A stretch of DNA of 64,000 nucleotides from assembly GCA_903892515.1 (NCBI GenBank), contig CAITIS010000020.1, positions 34,816 through 98,815 of the forward strand, given 5' to 3'. This stretch comes from an uncultured Planctomycetota bacterium (GTDB lineage: Bacteria > Planctomycetota > Phycisphaerae > SM23-33). Below are positions 25,516 through 34,827 of the stretch, piece after piece. Position 1 is the first letter of the stretch. Each line of letters starts with the position of its first letter. Made by a program: the position numbers and the translations under genes. The notes under the pieces are model-generated. The model worked only from the letters and a program-made list of their open reading frames with translations. It searched no databases and had not been told where the DNA came from.

Positions 25516-26256
25516 GTGAAAGCTGTACTGGTTGTCGCGTTCTTGTCATTGCTGGTCACGTCCGTTACCCATGCCGATTACTTTAAGGATGAGTTCAACG
25601 GCGCGACGTTGGATACGGCCCGCTGGACCGTCGTCACGCCGTGCGACTACAGCCTGACGGGCGATGGCGTCCTGAACGTCACCGTGTCAGGGAACTGGAA
25701 CGGCGCCGGCGCCGACAGCCTCTTCATGACGCAGGCCCCCGATGGCGACTACACCGCCACCCTGAAGATCCAGAGCTACGATGCCAAGTACATGTGGGGC
25801 CAGCCGGCCGTGGCGATATATAATGCCGACCACAGCGAGTATGTCAAACTCGGCTACGTGTTTGACAACGTCTACAGCTTCTTTGGCCCCTCAGGGCGAG
25901 GCTTTGAAGTCGGTCGCAGCGATGCCGTTGCGGGCGAGATTGATCCGTTTCCGTACATCGATCAGGACATGGGCCTGACCCCCTTCTGGATGCAGATTCA
26001 GAAGACGGGCTCGACATTCGACTTCCGCTGGAGCCAGGACGGCTCGACATTCACCAGCCTGGGCACGCTGAGCCCGACGTTTGCCGCCGATCTGGATCAC
26101 GTCGCCATGTGGTTCGGGGCCGAGGCCATTGACACGGGCACAACGCAGCACACGGTCGCCCACGTCGACTCCTTCGAAGTGACGCCCGAGCCGGCCACGA
26201 TGAGCCTGCTGGTCATCGGCGGAGTCGCCCTGCTGCGTAAGGGGCGCAAGGCCTAG
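25516..26256 (+). CDS. PEP-CTERM exported protein
   Basis: 246 residues from GTG 25516. Signal peptide to about residue 20 (THA-D), a beta-sandwich beginning DEFNGATLDTARWTV (same type as its neighbour), SGSTFDFRWSQDGSTFTSL near the end, and a PEP-CTERM tail identical to the neighbour's in its last 25 residues. The 81 bases from GTGACGCCCGAG (25079 and 26179) through the stop codon are identical in the two genes, while the middle is clearly diverged. The leader and terminator are shared too. Confidence 0.92.
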   Translation: MKAVLVVAFLSLLVTSVTHADYFKDEFNGATLDTARWTVVTPCDYSLTGDGVLNVTVSGNWNGAGADSLFMTQAPDGDYTATLKIQSYDAKYMWGQPAVAIYNADHSEYVKLGYVFDNVYSFFGPSGRGFEVGRSDAVAGEIDPFPYIDQDMGLTPFWMQIQKTGSTFDFRWSQDGSTFTSLGTLSPTFAADLDHVAMWFGAEAIDTGTTQHTVAHVDSFEVTPEPATMSLLVIGGVALLRKGRKA

Positions 26257-26302
26257 AGTCTGAGTTTTAGACAGCGCGAACGAAGCTGCCCTGTGGCAGC
26301 GG

Positions 26303-26334
26303 AACGGGCGGCTCAGCCGAGCCGCCCGTTTCAT
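26303..26334 (+). terminator. Terminator after second PEP-CTERM gene
   Basis: AACGGGCGGC (26303-26312) pairs with GCCGCCCGTT (26321-26330), then TCATT. Homologous in position and outline to 25204-25235. Confidence 0.75.
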
Positions 26335-26383
26335 TGCGCCCTGATTGTTTATTTAGGCCTTTGCCATCGGTATCATCCCGGCC

Positions 26384-28993
26384 ATGAGAACATATCTGAT
26401 GAGTATGCCGATCCCATGCGGCGTAATGGTGACGTTGTTGGTTATGGTCGCCCTGCAAGTCTGCGGCTGCGCGGGCAAGGCCACTCCCGCTGCCGGTTCC
26501 TCAGGGCCAGTTCCCTTGCTGGGGCCGGCGCCCGCGGCCACCGACTCTGAGAAGCAGTGGTCCAAGGCCTGGATCGGCGCCGCAGCCGGGGCAACGAAAC
26601 CCGAAACGGTGCGCGTCGAATGCCTGGCCCAAGGCTGGATGGGCATGCGTTGGAACGAGAACGTGCAGATCCCGCCGGCGCCGCTGAAGCTGGGCGGCAA
26701 GACGTACGCCAGCGGCTTTGGCACCCACGCCAATAGCGACATTGTTATCCGGACGGCATCACCGGCGCGACGGTTGAAGATCTCCGCCGGCATGGATGAC
26801 AACGGCGCCACCAACTCCTCCGCGGCCGCCAAGGTCGGCTTTGCCATCGTGGCCGGGGACAAGACGCTGTGGTCGTGCCCGCCGCGCGCTGCCAGCGACG
26901 GGGCCATCGAGGCCGACGTGGACATGCAGGGCGTAAGCGAATTCCACCTCATCGCCAGAGCCCAGGGCGAAAGCATCCGCTTCGCCCACGCCGACTGGTG
27001 TGAGCCCCTGCTGACGCTCGCCGACGGGGCGACCGTGGACATGGCCAAGCGGCCCGAGTTCCCGGGCGCATCGGCCCAGGCCCCCTTCTCCTTCCGCTAC
27101 GGCGGCAAGAGTTCCAGCGAACTGCTCCCAACCTGGCAGGTCACGCGCGACAGCCAGAGCGAACCCGAGGGCGTCACGCTGCACCGCACGACGTACAAGG
27201 ACCCGCAGACCCAGCTTGAGTGCGTGATGGAGTTGCGGGAGTACGCCGACTTTCCGGCCGCTCGCTGGGTCGTTCGCTTCCGCAACGCCGGCTCGGCCGA
27301 CACGCCCATACTGGAAGATATCCAGGCGCTGGACTCGGCCTGGCACACCGGCGCGTCCCCCAACCTGTTCTATGCCAAGGGCTCCAGCGGCCAGATCGAC
27401 GATTTCCAGAGCCTTTCGGAGGTCGTGCCGGGTATGGGCGCGGACATGCCCAACAAGCCGCTGGTCCTGGGCTGCACCGGCGGCAGGCCCAGCACGCTGT
27501 TCCTGCCCTACTTCAACATCCAGGACGACCAGCGCGGCATGATGCTCGCCATCGGCTGGTCGGGGCAGTGGTCGGCTTCATTCGCGCGCGACCTGACCGG
27601 CGACACCCGCATCCGCGCCGGCATGGAAAAGACGCACCTGGTGCTGCACGCCGGCGAAGAGATCCGCACGCCCAGCATCCTGATGCTCTTCTGGCAAGGC
27701 CAGATGATGCGCGGGCACAACCTGCTCCGCCAGTTCATCCTGCACCGCGTGACGCCGCGCCCAAACGGCCAGGTCGCACAGGCGCCGCTGGCCTTTGGCC
27801 GATGGGGCAGCGAGTTTTCCTCCAGGCAGATCGAGGCCATTCAAAACCAGGCCAAGGCCGGGCTGAAGTTTGACATCTTCTGGGTCGATGCCGGCTGGTA
27901 TGGCGATTCGGGCGGCAAGGAAATGCCCGAACTGACCAGCCACTGGTTTGGCCAGGCCGGCAACTGGAACATCAACCGCGGCCTGCACCCCGACGGATTC
28001 GTGGAAGTCCGCAAGGCCGCTCGTGGCGCCGGCATGGGCATGCTGCTGTGGGTCGAGCCCGAGCGGGCCATCTGGGGCTCACAGGTCACGCGCGAGCACC
28101 CCGGGTGGTTTCTGGGCCCCAAGGTCGAGGGCAACTCGGTGCTGCTGAACCTGGGCGATCCGCAGGCACGGCTGTGGGCCACGGACCTGATCTCAGGCCT
28201 GATTAAAGACATCAACCTCACCTGGTATCGCCAGGACTTCAACATGGACTGCCTCGAGCAGTGGCGAGCCAACGACGCGCCCGACCGCCAGGGCATGACG
28301 GAGATCCGCCACGTCGAGGGCCTGTACGGCTTCTGGGACGAGCTTTTGCGGCGGCATCCGGGCCTGATGATCGACAACTGTGCCAGCGGCGGCAGGCGGC
28401 TGGATCTGGAGCTATTGGGGCGGAGCATGCCGCTGTGGCGGACCGACTATCACTGCCCTGGCCGGGAGCACGACCCGATGGGCGGACAGGTCCATACCAT
28501 GGGGCTGAGCTACTGGCTGCCGCTCTCGGGCACGTCCGCATGGTCCGAGCCGCCCGACAGCTACACGTTCCGCAGCAACCTGACGGCGGCGATCGGCTTT
28601 GGCGGCCCCGGCGACGTGGCCAGCAACAAGCCCGCCCGCGACTGGTGCCAGGCCATGATCGCCCAATACCGGCAGGCCCGGCCATTCTTCTACGGCGACT
28701 ATTACCCGCTGACGAGGACCTCGACATCGCCGGACTCGTGGGCGGCGTACCAGTTCCACCGCCCCGACCTCCAGGCCGGCATGCTGGTGCTGCTGCGGCG
28801 GGCGGATAGCCCATTCTCCGTGGGCCAGTTCAAGCTCGGCGGCCTGAACCCAGCAGCCACGTATGAGTTCACCGACACCGACAGCGGCGCCAAAGTCACG
28901 CTCACCGGCCAGGAAGCCACTGCCACCGGCACAGCCTGGACGCTGGATGCCCCGCGCTCGAGCCGGTTGATCTTCTATCGGAAGGTTCGCTGA
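26384..28993 (+). CDS. Lipoprotein alpha-galactosidase, NPCBM plus GH36
   Basis: 869 residues. An N-terminal lipoprotein-type signal ends near VCGC (about residues 26-29). NPCBM carbohydrate-binding domain about 58-205 (YASGFGTHANSDIVI, DDNGATNSSAAAKVGFAI). The GH36/GH-D catalytic barrel follows, with KFDIFWVDAGWYGD (about 497-510), nucleophile candidate Asp618 in WYRQDFNMD, DNCASGGRRLD (about 667-677) and acid/base candidate Asp688 in WRTDYH. A C-terminal beta domain ends the protein. It should release alpha-galactose from oligosaccharides outside the cell. No Shine-Dalgarno before the ATG. Confidence 0.92.
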   Translation: MRTYLMSMPIPCGVMVTLLVMVALQVCGCAGKATPAAGSSGPVPLLGPAPAATDSEKQWSKAWIGAAAGATKPETVRVECLAQGWMGMRWNENVQIPPAPLKLGGKTYASGFGTHANSDIVIRTASPARRLKISAGMDDNGATNSSAAAKVGFAIVAGDKTLWSCPPRAASDGAIEADVDMQGVSEFHLIARAQGESIRFAHADWCEPLLTLADGATVDMAKRPEFPGASAQAPFSFRYGGKSSSELLPTWQVTRDSQSEPEGVTLHRTTYKDPQTQLECVMELREYADFPAARWVVRFRNAGSADTPILEDIQALDSAWHTGASPNLFYAKGSSGQIDDFQSLSEVVPGMGADMPNKPLVLGCTGGRPSTLFLPYFNIQDDQRGMMLAIGWSGQWSASFARDLTGDTRIRAGMEKTHLVLHAGEEIRTPSILMLFWQGQMMRGHNLLRQFILHRVTPRPNGQVAQAPLAFGRWGSEFSSRQIEAIQNQAKAGLKFDIFWVDAGWYGDSGGKEMPELTSHWFGQAGNWNINRGLHPDGFVEVRKAARGAGMGMLLWVEPERAIWGSQVTREHPGWFLGPKVEGNSVLLNLGDPQARLWATDLISGLIKDINLTWYRQDFNMDCLEQWRANDAPDRQGMTEIRHVEGLYGFWDELLRRHPGLMIDNCASGGRRLDLELLGRSMPLWRTDYHCPGREHDPMGGQVHTMGLSYWLPLSGTSAWSEPPDSYTFRSNLTAAIGFGGPGDVASNKPARDWCQAMIAQYRQARPFFYGDYYPLTRTSTSPDSWAAYQFHRPDLQAGMLVLLRRADSPFSVGQFKLGGLNPAATYEFTDTDSGAKVTLTGQEATATGTAWTLDAPRSSRLIFYRKVR

Positions 28994-29018
28994 ACGTAGT
29001 CTATCGGCCGGTGAAAGA

Positions 29019-29146
29019 GTGGCATGGGCATCTTGCCCATGTGTCGCAGGGACGTCCCGTCCCTGCATATTGGCATACTGACCGACACGCTGGAAAATCC
29101 AGGGGCGAGACGCCCCTGGGACACATGGCCGGGACGGCCATGCCAC
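29019..29146. repeat. Facing hairpins of the GGGCGAGACGCCC type
   Basis: GTGGCATGGGCATCTTGCCCATG, CAGGGACGTCCCGTCCCTG, CAGGGGCGAGACGCCCCTG, and CATGGCCGGGACGGCCATGCCAC follow one another; the outer GTGGCATG/CATGCCAC also pair. Fills the gap between two converging genes. Confidence 0.75.
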
Positions 29147-29175
29147 GAGAACACCCTTCTTCAAAGGGCTGCCTG

Positions 29176-30429
29176 CTACCGGCCAGCGTCAGCGGGCGTG
29201 ACCGTCACTTCCACCTTGGGCGGGTCCTGGCCCGAAAGGGTGAACGTGCCGGTAAAGGTGGAGCCGCCGCGCTCGGCGAGGACCAGCTTGGGCTGCCCGC
29301 CGGAATCGCTCTGGAGCGACCATTCACGGTGCTTCATGGCCTCTTTCACCGAGTCGCGGAGTAAGTCCGACGGCAGCCAGTGGAGGAATTCCTGCTTGAT
29401 CCGCACCTGGCCATTGGCCCCGGCCGTCAGGAACTCGCGCACGTCCCGGAAGCGCTGATTGGCGTCGTAGCTGCGGGCCAGAAAGGCCGTCAGAGTCTCC
29501 ACCATGGCCCGGGTGTAGATGTCCCTGGTCGGGTTTGGCCCCAGCGACAGCCACCACTTGGCGTACTCGGCCTGCACGTCCTCGGGCGACTTCTTGAACT
29601 GGGCCACGAACACGTCCTGCCAGCTCTTCGGTTCGGCCGGGGCGGACGCGCTGGTCGGGCCGCGATCAACCTGCGCCAGCTCGCGCAAAAAGCCGACGAA
29701 CGCGTCGTGGTACGCCCCGTTGTTGGCGCACATCAAGAACTCCACCATCGCCCAAGCCTGGTTGTAATTGCGACTCTGAGGCGAGCCCACCGCCTTGTTC
29801 CAGTCGGCGTGCGAGATGGCCGTCATGTCCTGAAATGACAGCATCTGCTTGCCAGTGATCTCGGCCTGGGTGGCCTTGAGGCGGCCGGGCGAAATCGCCC
29901 CCGTCACCAGGCCGCTGCCGGTCCATATCCCCTCGCCGAAATAGTCGGCCAGTCCTTCCGACGCCCACATCGGAATCTTTCTGGAGAAGGGATAGGAGAA
30001 TTGGTGGAAGGCTTCGTGCTGAATGGTGCGCCAGAGGAACGCGTCGCCCGCGGACTTGCGGGCACGAATCAAGAGGGCCTGATCCTTGGGGCTGAAGTAC
30101 CCGCCGTGGTAGGGGTCGCCGCCGGCGGCGATGAAGTCCTTGACGCTGCAGTAAAGATTCAGCGGCATCTTCTTGGGCAGCTTGGTCATGAAGGGCTTGG
30201 CGATGCGGACGTATTCGTCGTGCATGCTGGTAACGCGCACGGCCACCTCGCGGACATCGTCCTTGGGCATGTCCGTGCGGATCGTGTAGTACGGCGTGTC
30301 ATACTCGATGAGTTCGCCCGCGCGTGCGGATTGGCAAGGGGCCAAACAGAACGTCAGACCGGCCAGGATAGCGACAGCAAGATGCCGCCAACCGCATCGT
30401 CCCCACATACTCTGGCTGTTCCTGTTCAT
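29176..30429 (-). CDS. Secreted DUF1570 gluzincin-type peptidase
   Basis: 417 residues. Signal peptide to about 37 (SARA-G). The zinc site is HEAFHQ (HExxH form, about residues 138-143) followed by WASEGLADYFGE (about 155-166), giving the downstream Glu ligand. The family is common in planctomycetes and unstudied. A C-terminal beta domain (about 355-417) follows a helical bundle. Weak ribosome site. Likely a cell-surface or exported peptidase. Confidence 0.87.
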   Translation of the reverse strand: MNRNSQSMWGRCGWRHLAVAILAGLTFCLAPCQSARAGELIEYDTPYYTIRTDMPKDDVREVAVRVTSMHDEYVRIAKPFMTKLPKKMPLNLYCSVKDFIAAGGDPYHGGYFSPKDQALLIRARKSAGDAFLWRTIQHEAFHQFSYPFSRKIPMWASEGLADYFGEGIWTGSGLVTGAISPGRLKATQAEITGKQMLSFQDMTAISHADWNKAVGSPQSRNYNQAWAMVEFLMCANNGAYHDAFVGFLRELAQVDRGPTSASAPAEPKSWQDVFVAQFKKSPEDVQAEYAKWWLSLGPNPTRDIYTRAMVETLTAFLARSYDANQRFRDVREFLTAGANGQVRIKQEFLHWLPSDLLRDSVKEAMKHREWSLQSDSGGQPKLVLAERGGSTFTGTFTLSGQDPPKVEVTVTPADAGR

Positions 30430-30516
30430 ATTACTTCTGCTCGTTTATACGCCAAGGTTCTCGAGTCGGCACCATTTAGGGCAAGAACTGCGCGGCCTGC
30501 TCCCAAAGCGATGGGG

Positions 30517-30630
30517 TCACCTCCGGCGGCGGCGCAGCACTGCCAGCGACGCCGGCCCCAACAGCAGCATGGTCATCGGCTCGGGATAGGTTGGCGGCGG
30601 GCGGTCATAGCCGGCCGGTGAGCCCACCAC
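30517..30630 (-). CDS. Orphan PEP-CTERM tail, 37 residues
   Basis: From tandem GTG codons at 30630 and 30627 the frame reads VVGSPAGYDRPPPT and then PEP-CTERM: YPEPMTMLLLGPASLAVL plus five Arg and a stop. It has the three PEP-CTERM parts (PEP, hydrophobic helix, basic end) but no signal peptide or body. AGGGA lies four bases before the first GTG. It is either the remnant of a deleted PEP-CTERM gene or a start-less fragment; the upstream sequence is the end of the heme kinase gene, 18 bases away. Confidence 0.55.
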   Translation of the reverse strand: MVGSPAGYDRPPPTYPEPMTMLLLGPASLAVLRRRRR

Positions 30631-30648
30631 ACATCCCTGCTAAACTCT

Positions 30649-32229
30649 TCAGGCTTTCGCAGCCGGCGGCGTCTGCTCCGGCGGCTCGGTCGGCAGCCAC
30701 ACACTGAACGTCGCGCCTTTGCCCGGCTCGCTTTCCAGCGTGAGCTTGCCGCCCAGCAGGTTGGTCAAGTCACGCGAGATCGACAGCCCCAGCCCCGTGC
30801 CGCTGTGCTCGCGCGTCAGGGGCGAATCCAAACGCGAGAATTTCTGGAAGATCCGCTCCTGGTCGGCGGCGGCGATGCCCGGGCCCGTGTCGGCCACGGC
30901 CAGCAGCACGCTCTCTTTGCCCAGCGGCGACTGCTCGGCGGCAGCCACCCTGGCCGACAGCGTCACCTGCCCCGAGGGCGGCGTGAACTTGATGGCGTTG
31001 GAGAGCAGGTTGTACAGGATCTGCTGCACCTTCCGGCCATCGGTCGTCATCATGGGCATCTCGGGTTGCAGCAGCACGCTCAAGGCCAGGTCCTTCTTGT
31101 CGGCCAGCGGGCGAACCAGCTGGGCCAGCGTCTCGCAGACATCGCTGATGGAGGTCTTTTCGTTGCGGACTTCGATCTTGCCGGCCTCGATCCGCGCCAC
31201 CTCCAGCAGATCGTTGATGATGCCCAGCAGCAGCCTGGCCGAGGTGAGAATATTTGTGGCGTGGCGCTTGCGGCGCTCGTCGTCGGTCTCGCTGAGCAGC
31301 TCGGCAAAGCCCATGATGCTGTTAAGCGGCGTGCGCAGTTCATGCGAGACGTTGGCCAGGAACTCGTTCTTGATGCGGTTAGCCTCGAACAGCGACACGT
31401 TGGTCTCAGCCAATTCGCCCAAGCGCAGGTCCAGCGCCCGGTTGGCCTGGCGAAGCTGGTCCTGCTGGCGCTGGATGGCGTCGAGCATTTCGTTGAAGCT
31501 CTTGCCCAGCCGCTCGAACTCGTCACCCGTGGCGATGTGGCTTCGGCTGCCCAGGTCGCCCTCGGCCACCTTGTCCGAAAGCTGCCGCAGCCGCCGGATC
31601 GGCCCCAGCACGGTCTGCTTGGTGATGACGTAGAAGACCACGAAGGCCAGGAACGCCGCCAGGATGCCGCCGAAAAGGAAGACGCCGCGCGTCCACCAGA
31701 TCAGGCTGGAGGTCGAGGGCGGCATGGTCATGTCGATCACGCCGACAAGCTGGTTGGGCTGGAACGACGAGGCGTGGGCGCCGTCGTGGCAGTGGCGGCA
31801 GGAGTTGTCGGCCCGGACGGCGCGGAAGTACCGGTACAGCCGCAGGCCTTCCTTCGTCTCGAAGCTTTCCATCGCCATCAATTGCTTTTTGTCGCCGCGG
31901 AAGCTCTTGACGGCCTGGCGAAGCGAGTTGTCCGTCGGCATGTCTTTGGTGGTCAGCGGCACGAAGATCGGCCCGCGCCGCCCGCCGCCTGCGGAAGTGA
32001 ATTGCCGGGCTAAGGCGCTGTCGGGACGGGGCTTTTGCTGATGCTGCTCAGCCCACTCCGCCAAGGCCAGCCGGGCCACCTGGGCGGCGGTGTTCTCGGC
32101 GGCGTTCTCGACCAGCCGCTCCGTGAAATACCACGGCACGGCCAGGGCGGCGAAGATGATGACCGCCACGGCCGCGGCGAACAGCACCCGCAGCTTCGTT
32201 CCCAGCGAAATACGAACGGTCTTGGCCAT
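30649..32229 (-). CDS. Sensor histidine kinase with c-type heme motif
   Basis: 526 residues from ATG 32229. Helix 1 (about 15-33), an extracytoplasmic domain (about 35-175) containing CRHCHD, a CxxCH heme-attachment motif at 144-148 in a DUF3365/Tll0287-like setting, helix 2 (about 180-200), HAMP, coiled coil, HisKA His296 in ANVSHELRTPLN, and HATPase with NAIKFT, DTGPGI and GTGLGLSI. A redox or gas-sensing role is inferred. No response regulator gene is adjacent. Confidence 0.93.
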   Translation of the reverse strand: MAKTVRISLGTKLRVLFAAAVAVIIFAALAVPWYFTERLVENAAENTAAQVARLALAEWAEQHQQKPRPDSALARQFTSAGGGRRGPIFVPLTTKDMPTDNSLRQAVKSFRGDKKQLMAMESFETKEGLRLYRYFRAVRADNSCRHCHDGAHASSFQPNQLVGVIDMTMPPSTSSLIWWTRGVFLFGGILAAFLAFVVFYVITKQTVLGPIRRLRQLSDKVAEGDLGSRSHIATGDEFERLGKSFNEMLDAIQRQQDQLRQANRALDLRLGELAETNVSLFEANRIKNEFLANVSHELRTPLNSIMGFAELLSETDDERRKRHATNILTSARLLLGIINDLLEVARIEAGKIEVRNEKTSISDVCETLAQLVRPLADKKDLALSVLLQPEMPMMTTDGRKVQQILYNLLSNAIKFTPPSGQVTLSARVAAAEQSPLGKESVLLAVADTGPGIAAADQERIFQKFSRLDSPLTREHSGTGLGLSISRDLTNLLGGKLTLESEPGKGATFSVWLPTEPPEQTPPAAKA

Positions 32230-32346
32230 GCACGCGGCATTGTACACGCACCAAGGCCGCGCGGTCACGCGGTTGTCCCAGAGATGCCCGCCGTGGGAGT
32301 GGCATGTTCTTCTGGCAGTTGCTTGCCCCGGAGGGGCAAAGGCCTG

Positions 32347-32560
32347 TAGCCACGGGTGGAGCGCAGGCCGCCAAAGGCGGTCCGCAGCGCAACCCGTGGA
32401 GAGGGTCGTTGTTTCACCCGCCCCGGCAGGGGCGGAGGAAGGCCACGATTTCACCGGACCGGTGAGGCTCCTTCGCCCCGCCGGGGCGAACGCAAAAGAG
32501 CCTCACTCCACGGGTTCCGCGTCCGGCGGCTTCTGCCGCCTGCCGCTCCACCCGTGGCTA
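32347..32560. repeat. TAGCCACGGGTGGAGCG repeat element
   Basis: Outer arms TAGCCACGGGTGGAGCG (32347-32363) and CGCTCCACCCGTGGCTA (32544-32560) are perfect inverted repeats. Inner pairs: AGGCCGCCAAAGGCGG and CCGGCGGCTTCTGCCGCC, AACCCGTGGAG and CTCCACGGGTT, GAGGCTCCTTCGCCCC and GGGGCGAACGCAAAAGAGCC. This sequence type is widespread in planctomycete intergenic DNA. The remainder of 32230-32771 shows TTGACA at 32713-32718 as a possible metK -35 and nothing else. Confidence 0.85.
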
Positions 32561-32771
32561 CATTCCTCGGTCCCGCTGGGGCCGCCCCAATCAAGGCGAT
32601 TCTCAAATCAAACCGTCTCGATGTTTGAGACTCCGACGTGAACGGCTTGCTGTTCTCGCCAGAAACTTTGGGCACACTCCTCGATGCCGATGTCAGCGGC
32701 AAACTTCTTGTATTGACATCCTCATTCGCTACACTAGTTCGCTTTGAATCCCTGTTAGAAAGGTTGAGATA

Positions 32772-33998
32772 ATGGCTTTGCAAGCTTCGCCGCGTCTGTT
32801 CACAAGCGAGTCGGTCACCAAGGGACATCCCGATAAGGTCGCCGACCAGATCTCCGATGCCGTTTTGGATTCGCTTATCGCCGTCGATCCTAACTGTCGC
32901 GTGGCCTGCGAGACGCTCGTGACCACCGGCCTGGTGGTGCTGGCCGGCGAAGTCACCGTCCACACCGTCGAGGCCGAGCGGGCCCTGCTCAACGTTGAGG
33001 ACACCGCCCGCGAGGTCATCCGCTCGATTGGCTATGACGACCCGCTGCTGGGCTTTGATTATCGCAGTTGCGCCGTGCTGCGGGCCCTGCACAGCCAGTC
33101 GGCCGACATCGCCATGGGCGTCGATGGCGCCCGCAAGAAAAAGAAGAAGCAAGGCGCCGGCGACCAGGGCCTGATGTTCGGCTTTGCCTGCGACGAAACG
33201 TGCAGCTTCATGCCCCTGCCGATCCACCTGTCCCACCAGCTCACCATGCGGCTGACCGAGGCCCGCGAGTCTGGCGAGATCAAGTGGCTCCGGCCCGACG
33301 GCAAGAGCCAGGTCACTATCGAGTACGACGCCGACAATGGCCCGCTGGGCGTACACACGGTCGTGGTCTCGACGCAGCATGACGAGAGCGCCATCGACGA
33401 AAAGACCGGCACGATGAGCGAGAAGGCCCGCAAAACCATCATCGACAAGATCATCAAGCCGGTCATCATGGCCGAGGCCCCCTCGCTGTGGAACAACAGC
33501 ATGGTCTTCCACGTGAACCCGACGGGCCGGTTCCTCATCGGCGGCCCCTACGGCGACAGCGGCCTGACCGGGCGCAAGATCATCGTCGATACCTACGGCG
33601 GCCGTGGCAGCCACGGCGGCGGCGCATTCAGCGGCAAGGACCCCTCCAAGGTTGACCGCTCGGCCTCGTACATGGCCCGGCACGTCGCCAAGAACATCGT
33701 GGCCGCCGGCCTGGCCAAGAGCTGCGAATTGCAGGTTTCCTATGCCATCGGCGTGGCCGAGCCTGTCAGCGTGCTGGTGGATTGCGAAGGCACCGCCACC
33801 GCGCCGCAAGAGAAGATCGTCAAGGCAGTGCGCGACCTGTTCCCGCTCACGCCCGGCGAGATCATCGAGTACCTGGACCTGCTCCGGCCAATCTATCGTG
33901 ACACCGCCCACGACGGGCACTTTGGCCGCACCGGCAAGAACTTCACCTGGGAGCGGATCGACCGCGTGGCCGAACTGAAGAAGGCCTGCGGCAAGTAA
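32772..33998 (+). CDS. metK: S-adenosylmethionine synthetase
   Basis: 408 residues, normal for the family; makes SAM from methionine and [23 protein letters not shown] (start), [28 protein letters not shown] (ATP site), and [22 protein letters not shown] (substrate site) are all present. An insert of five Lys (KKKKKQ, about residues 117-122) in the first GxGDQG loop is more basic than usual. AGAAAGG precedes the ATG. No SAM riboswitch is seen upstream. Confidence 0.98.
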   Translation: MALQASPRLFTSESVTKGHPDKVADQISDAVLDSLIAVDPNCRVACETLVTTGLVVLAGEVTVHTVEAERALLNVEDTAREVIRSIGYDDPLLGFDYRSCAVLRALHSQSADIAMGVDGARKKKKKQGAGDQGLMFGFACDETCSFMPLPIHLSHQLTMRLTEARESGEIKWLRPDGKSQVTIEYDADNGPLGVHTVVVSTQHDESAIDEKTGTMSEKARKTIIDKIIKPVIMAEAPSLWNNSMVFHVNPTGRFLIGGPYGDSGLTGRKIIVDTYGGRGSHGGGAFSGKDPSKVDRSASYMARHVAKNIVAAGLAKSCELQVSYAIGVAEPVSVLVDCEGTATAPQEKIVKAVRDLFPLTPGEIIEYLDLLRPIYRDTAHDGHFGRTGKNFTWERIDRVAELKKACGK

Positions 33999-34048
33999 CC
34001 AGCGTTCGCCCCGAGAAAACACGAGCACGGCAGGCGCGGAAGAAACAC

Positions 34049-34086
34049 GAGCACGGCGGACTTGACGGTCCGCCGTGCTCTTTTTT
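34049..34086 (+). terminator. Terminator after metK
   Basis: GAGCACGGCGGAC (34049-34061) pairs perfectly with GTCCGCCGTGCTC (34068-34080), loop TTGACG, then six T. Confidence 0.95.
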
Positions 34087-34122
34087 CAACCCGTTCGTAC
34101 GCTCGCTCGATGCTCCTCTGCG

Positions 34123-34583
34123 TCAGATTGTTCGCGCCAGCAGGTCGAGCAAGCCAACTGGGTAGACCGGTCCCGGCCGATGGCTATCGAGCCCCTCCTC
34201 CATCCAGATTGCTTTGAATGCCGGGGCCTTGCCTGTCGCTTCACGGTCAACTTCGTAACCGTCGACTACGGCGCGACCATAGAGCGATTTGTCAACGAAG
34301 GCAGCGTCAAATACGAAGACGATTTCATGGCCGGGTTGGCCTTCGTAACTGAAGATGTTTTCAAGGATGCCCAACTGTTGTATCCCCGCAATCTCCTGAC
34401 CAAGCTCCTCTCTGACCTCCCTAGCGATAGCTTCAGCCGCGGGTTCACCAAGTTCAACTCCGCCGCCAATGGGACGGTAGAACCATTCGTTCCTAGCAGA
34501 CTCGAACCCTTCGCGAGGAGGATACGGCCTTCGTGCCTGAACACGCACAGAGCCACTACCCTGATCTGCCCGTTGTTAGCCAT
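34123..34583 (-). pseudogene. Nudix hydrolase, single frameshift
   Basis: The start region from ATG 34583 (MANNGQIRVVALCVFRHEG, then RILLAKG) is in one frame, while the Nudix box GGGVELGEPAAEAIAREVREELG and the rest are in another. The join is at the GGG/CCC run 34507-34509: adding one base there restores RILLAKGFESARNEWFYR. The rest of the 150-residue domain is intact to the stop at 34123. Either a sequencing/assembly slip in a homopolymer or a recent inactivating deletion. Substrate unknown. Confidence 0.8.
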
Positions 34584-34635
34584 CGCCGCAAATCGTAGCA
34601 GGTGAGCCACACTCGGACAATCTCGATACGTTGCC

Positions 34636-34823
34636 GGGTGCCATAGGTTGAGCCGCGCCGTCTGGCGGCTCTACCTATGCGGGACGTCCAGCATAGGCAG
34701 CCCCGCCTTCGCCAGAAGACGCGAAGCCGTGTCAGCCTATGGCACCCAGCGAAACAACCCATGGGCGAGACGCCCATGCTACATTGTGAAACAGGTTCCA
34801 GTGCGAACCGACTCTACTGGTTC
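34636..34823. repeat. CCATAGG...CCTATGG repeat, copy 2
   Basis: GGGTGCCATAGGTTGAGCCG ... GTCAGCCTATGGCACCC (about 114 bases), then AAACAACCCATGGGCGAGACGCCCATG hairpin, CTACATTGTGAAAC, and GTGCGAACCGACTCTACTGG. Nearly identical with 36241-36427 over about 187 bases and related to 6579-6690. Confidence 0.9.
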
Positions 34824-34827
34824 AGTC

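Noticed and set aside
32600..32771. SAM riboswitch upstream of metK
   Set aside because: No SAM-I, II or III core or k-turn could be found; only a TTGACA and a ribosome site are present.
32451..34028. Minus-strand open frame of 525 codons opposite metK
   Set aside because: metK is certain on the plus strand; the antisense product has no fold-like features.
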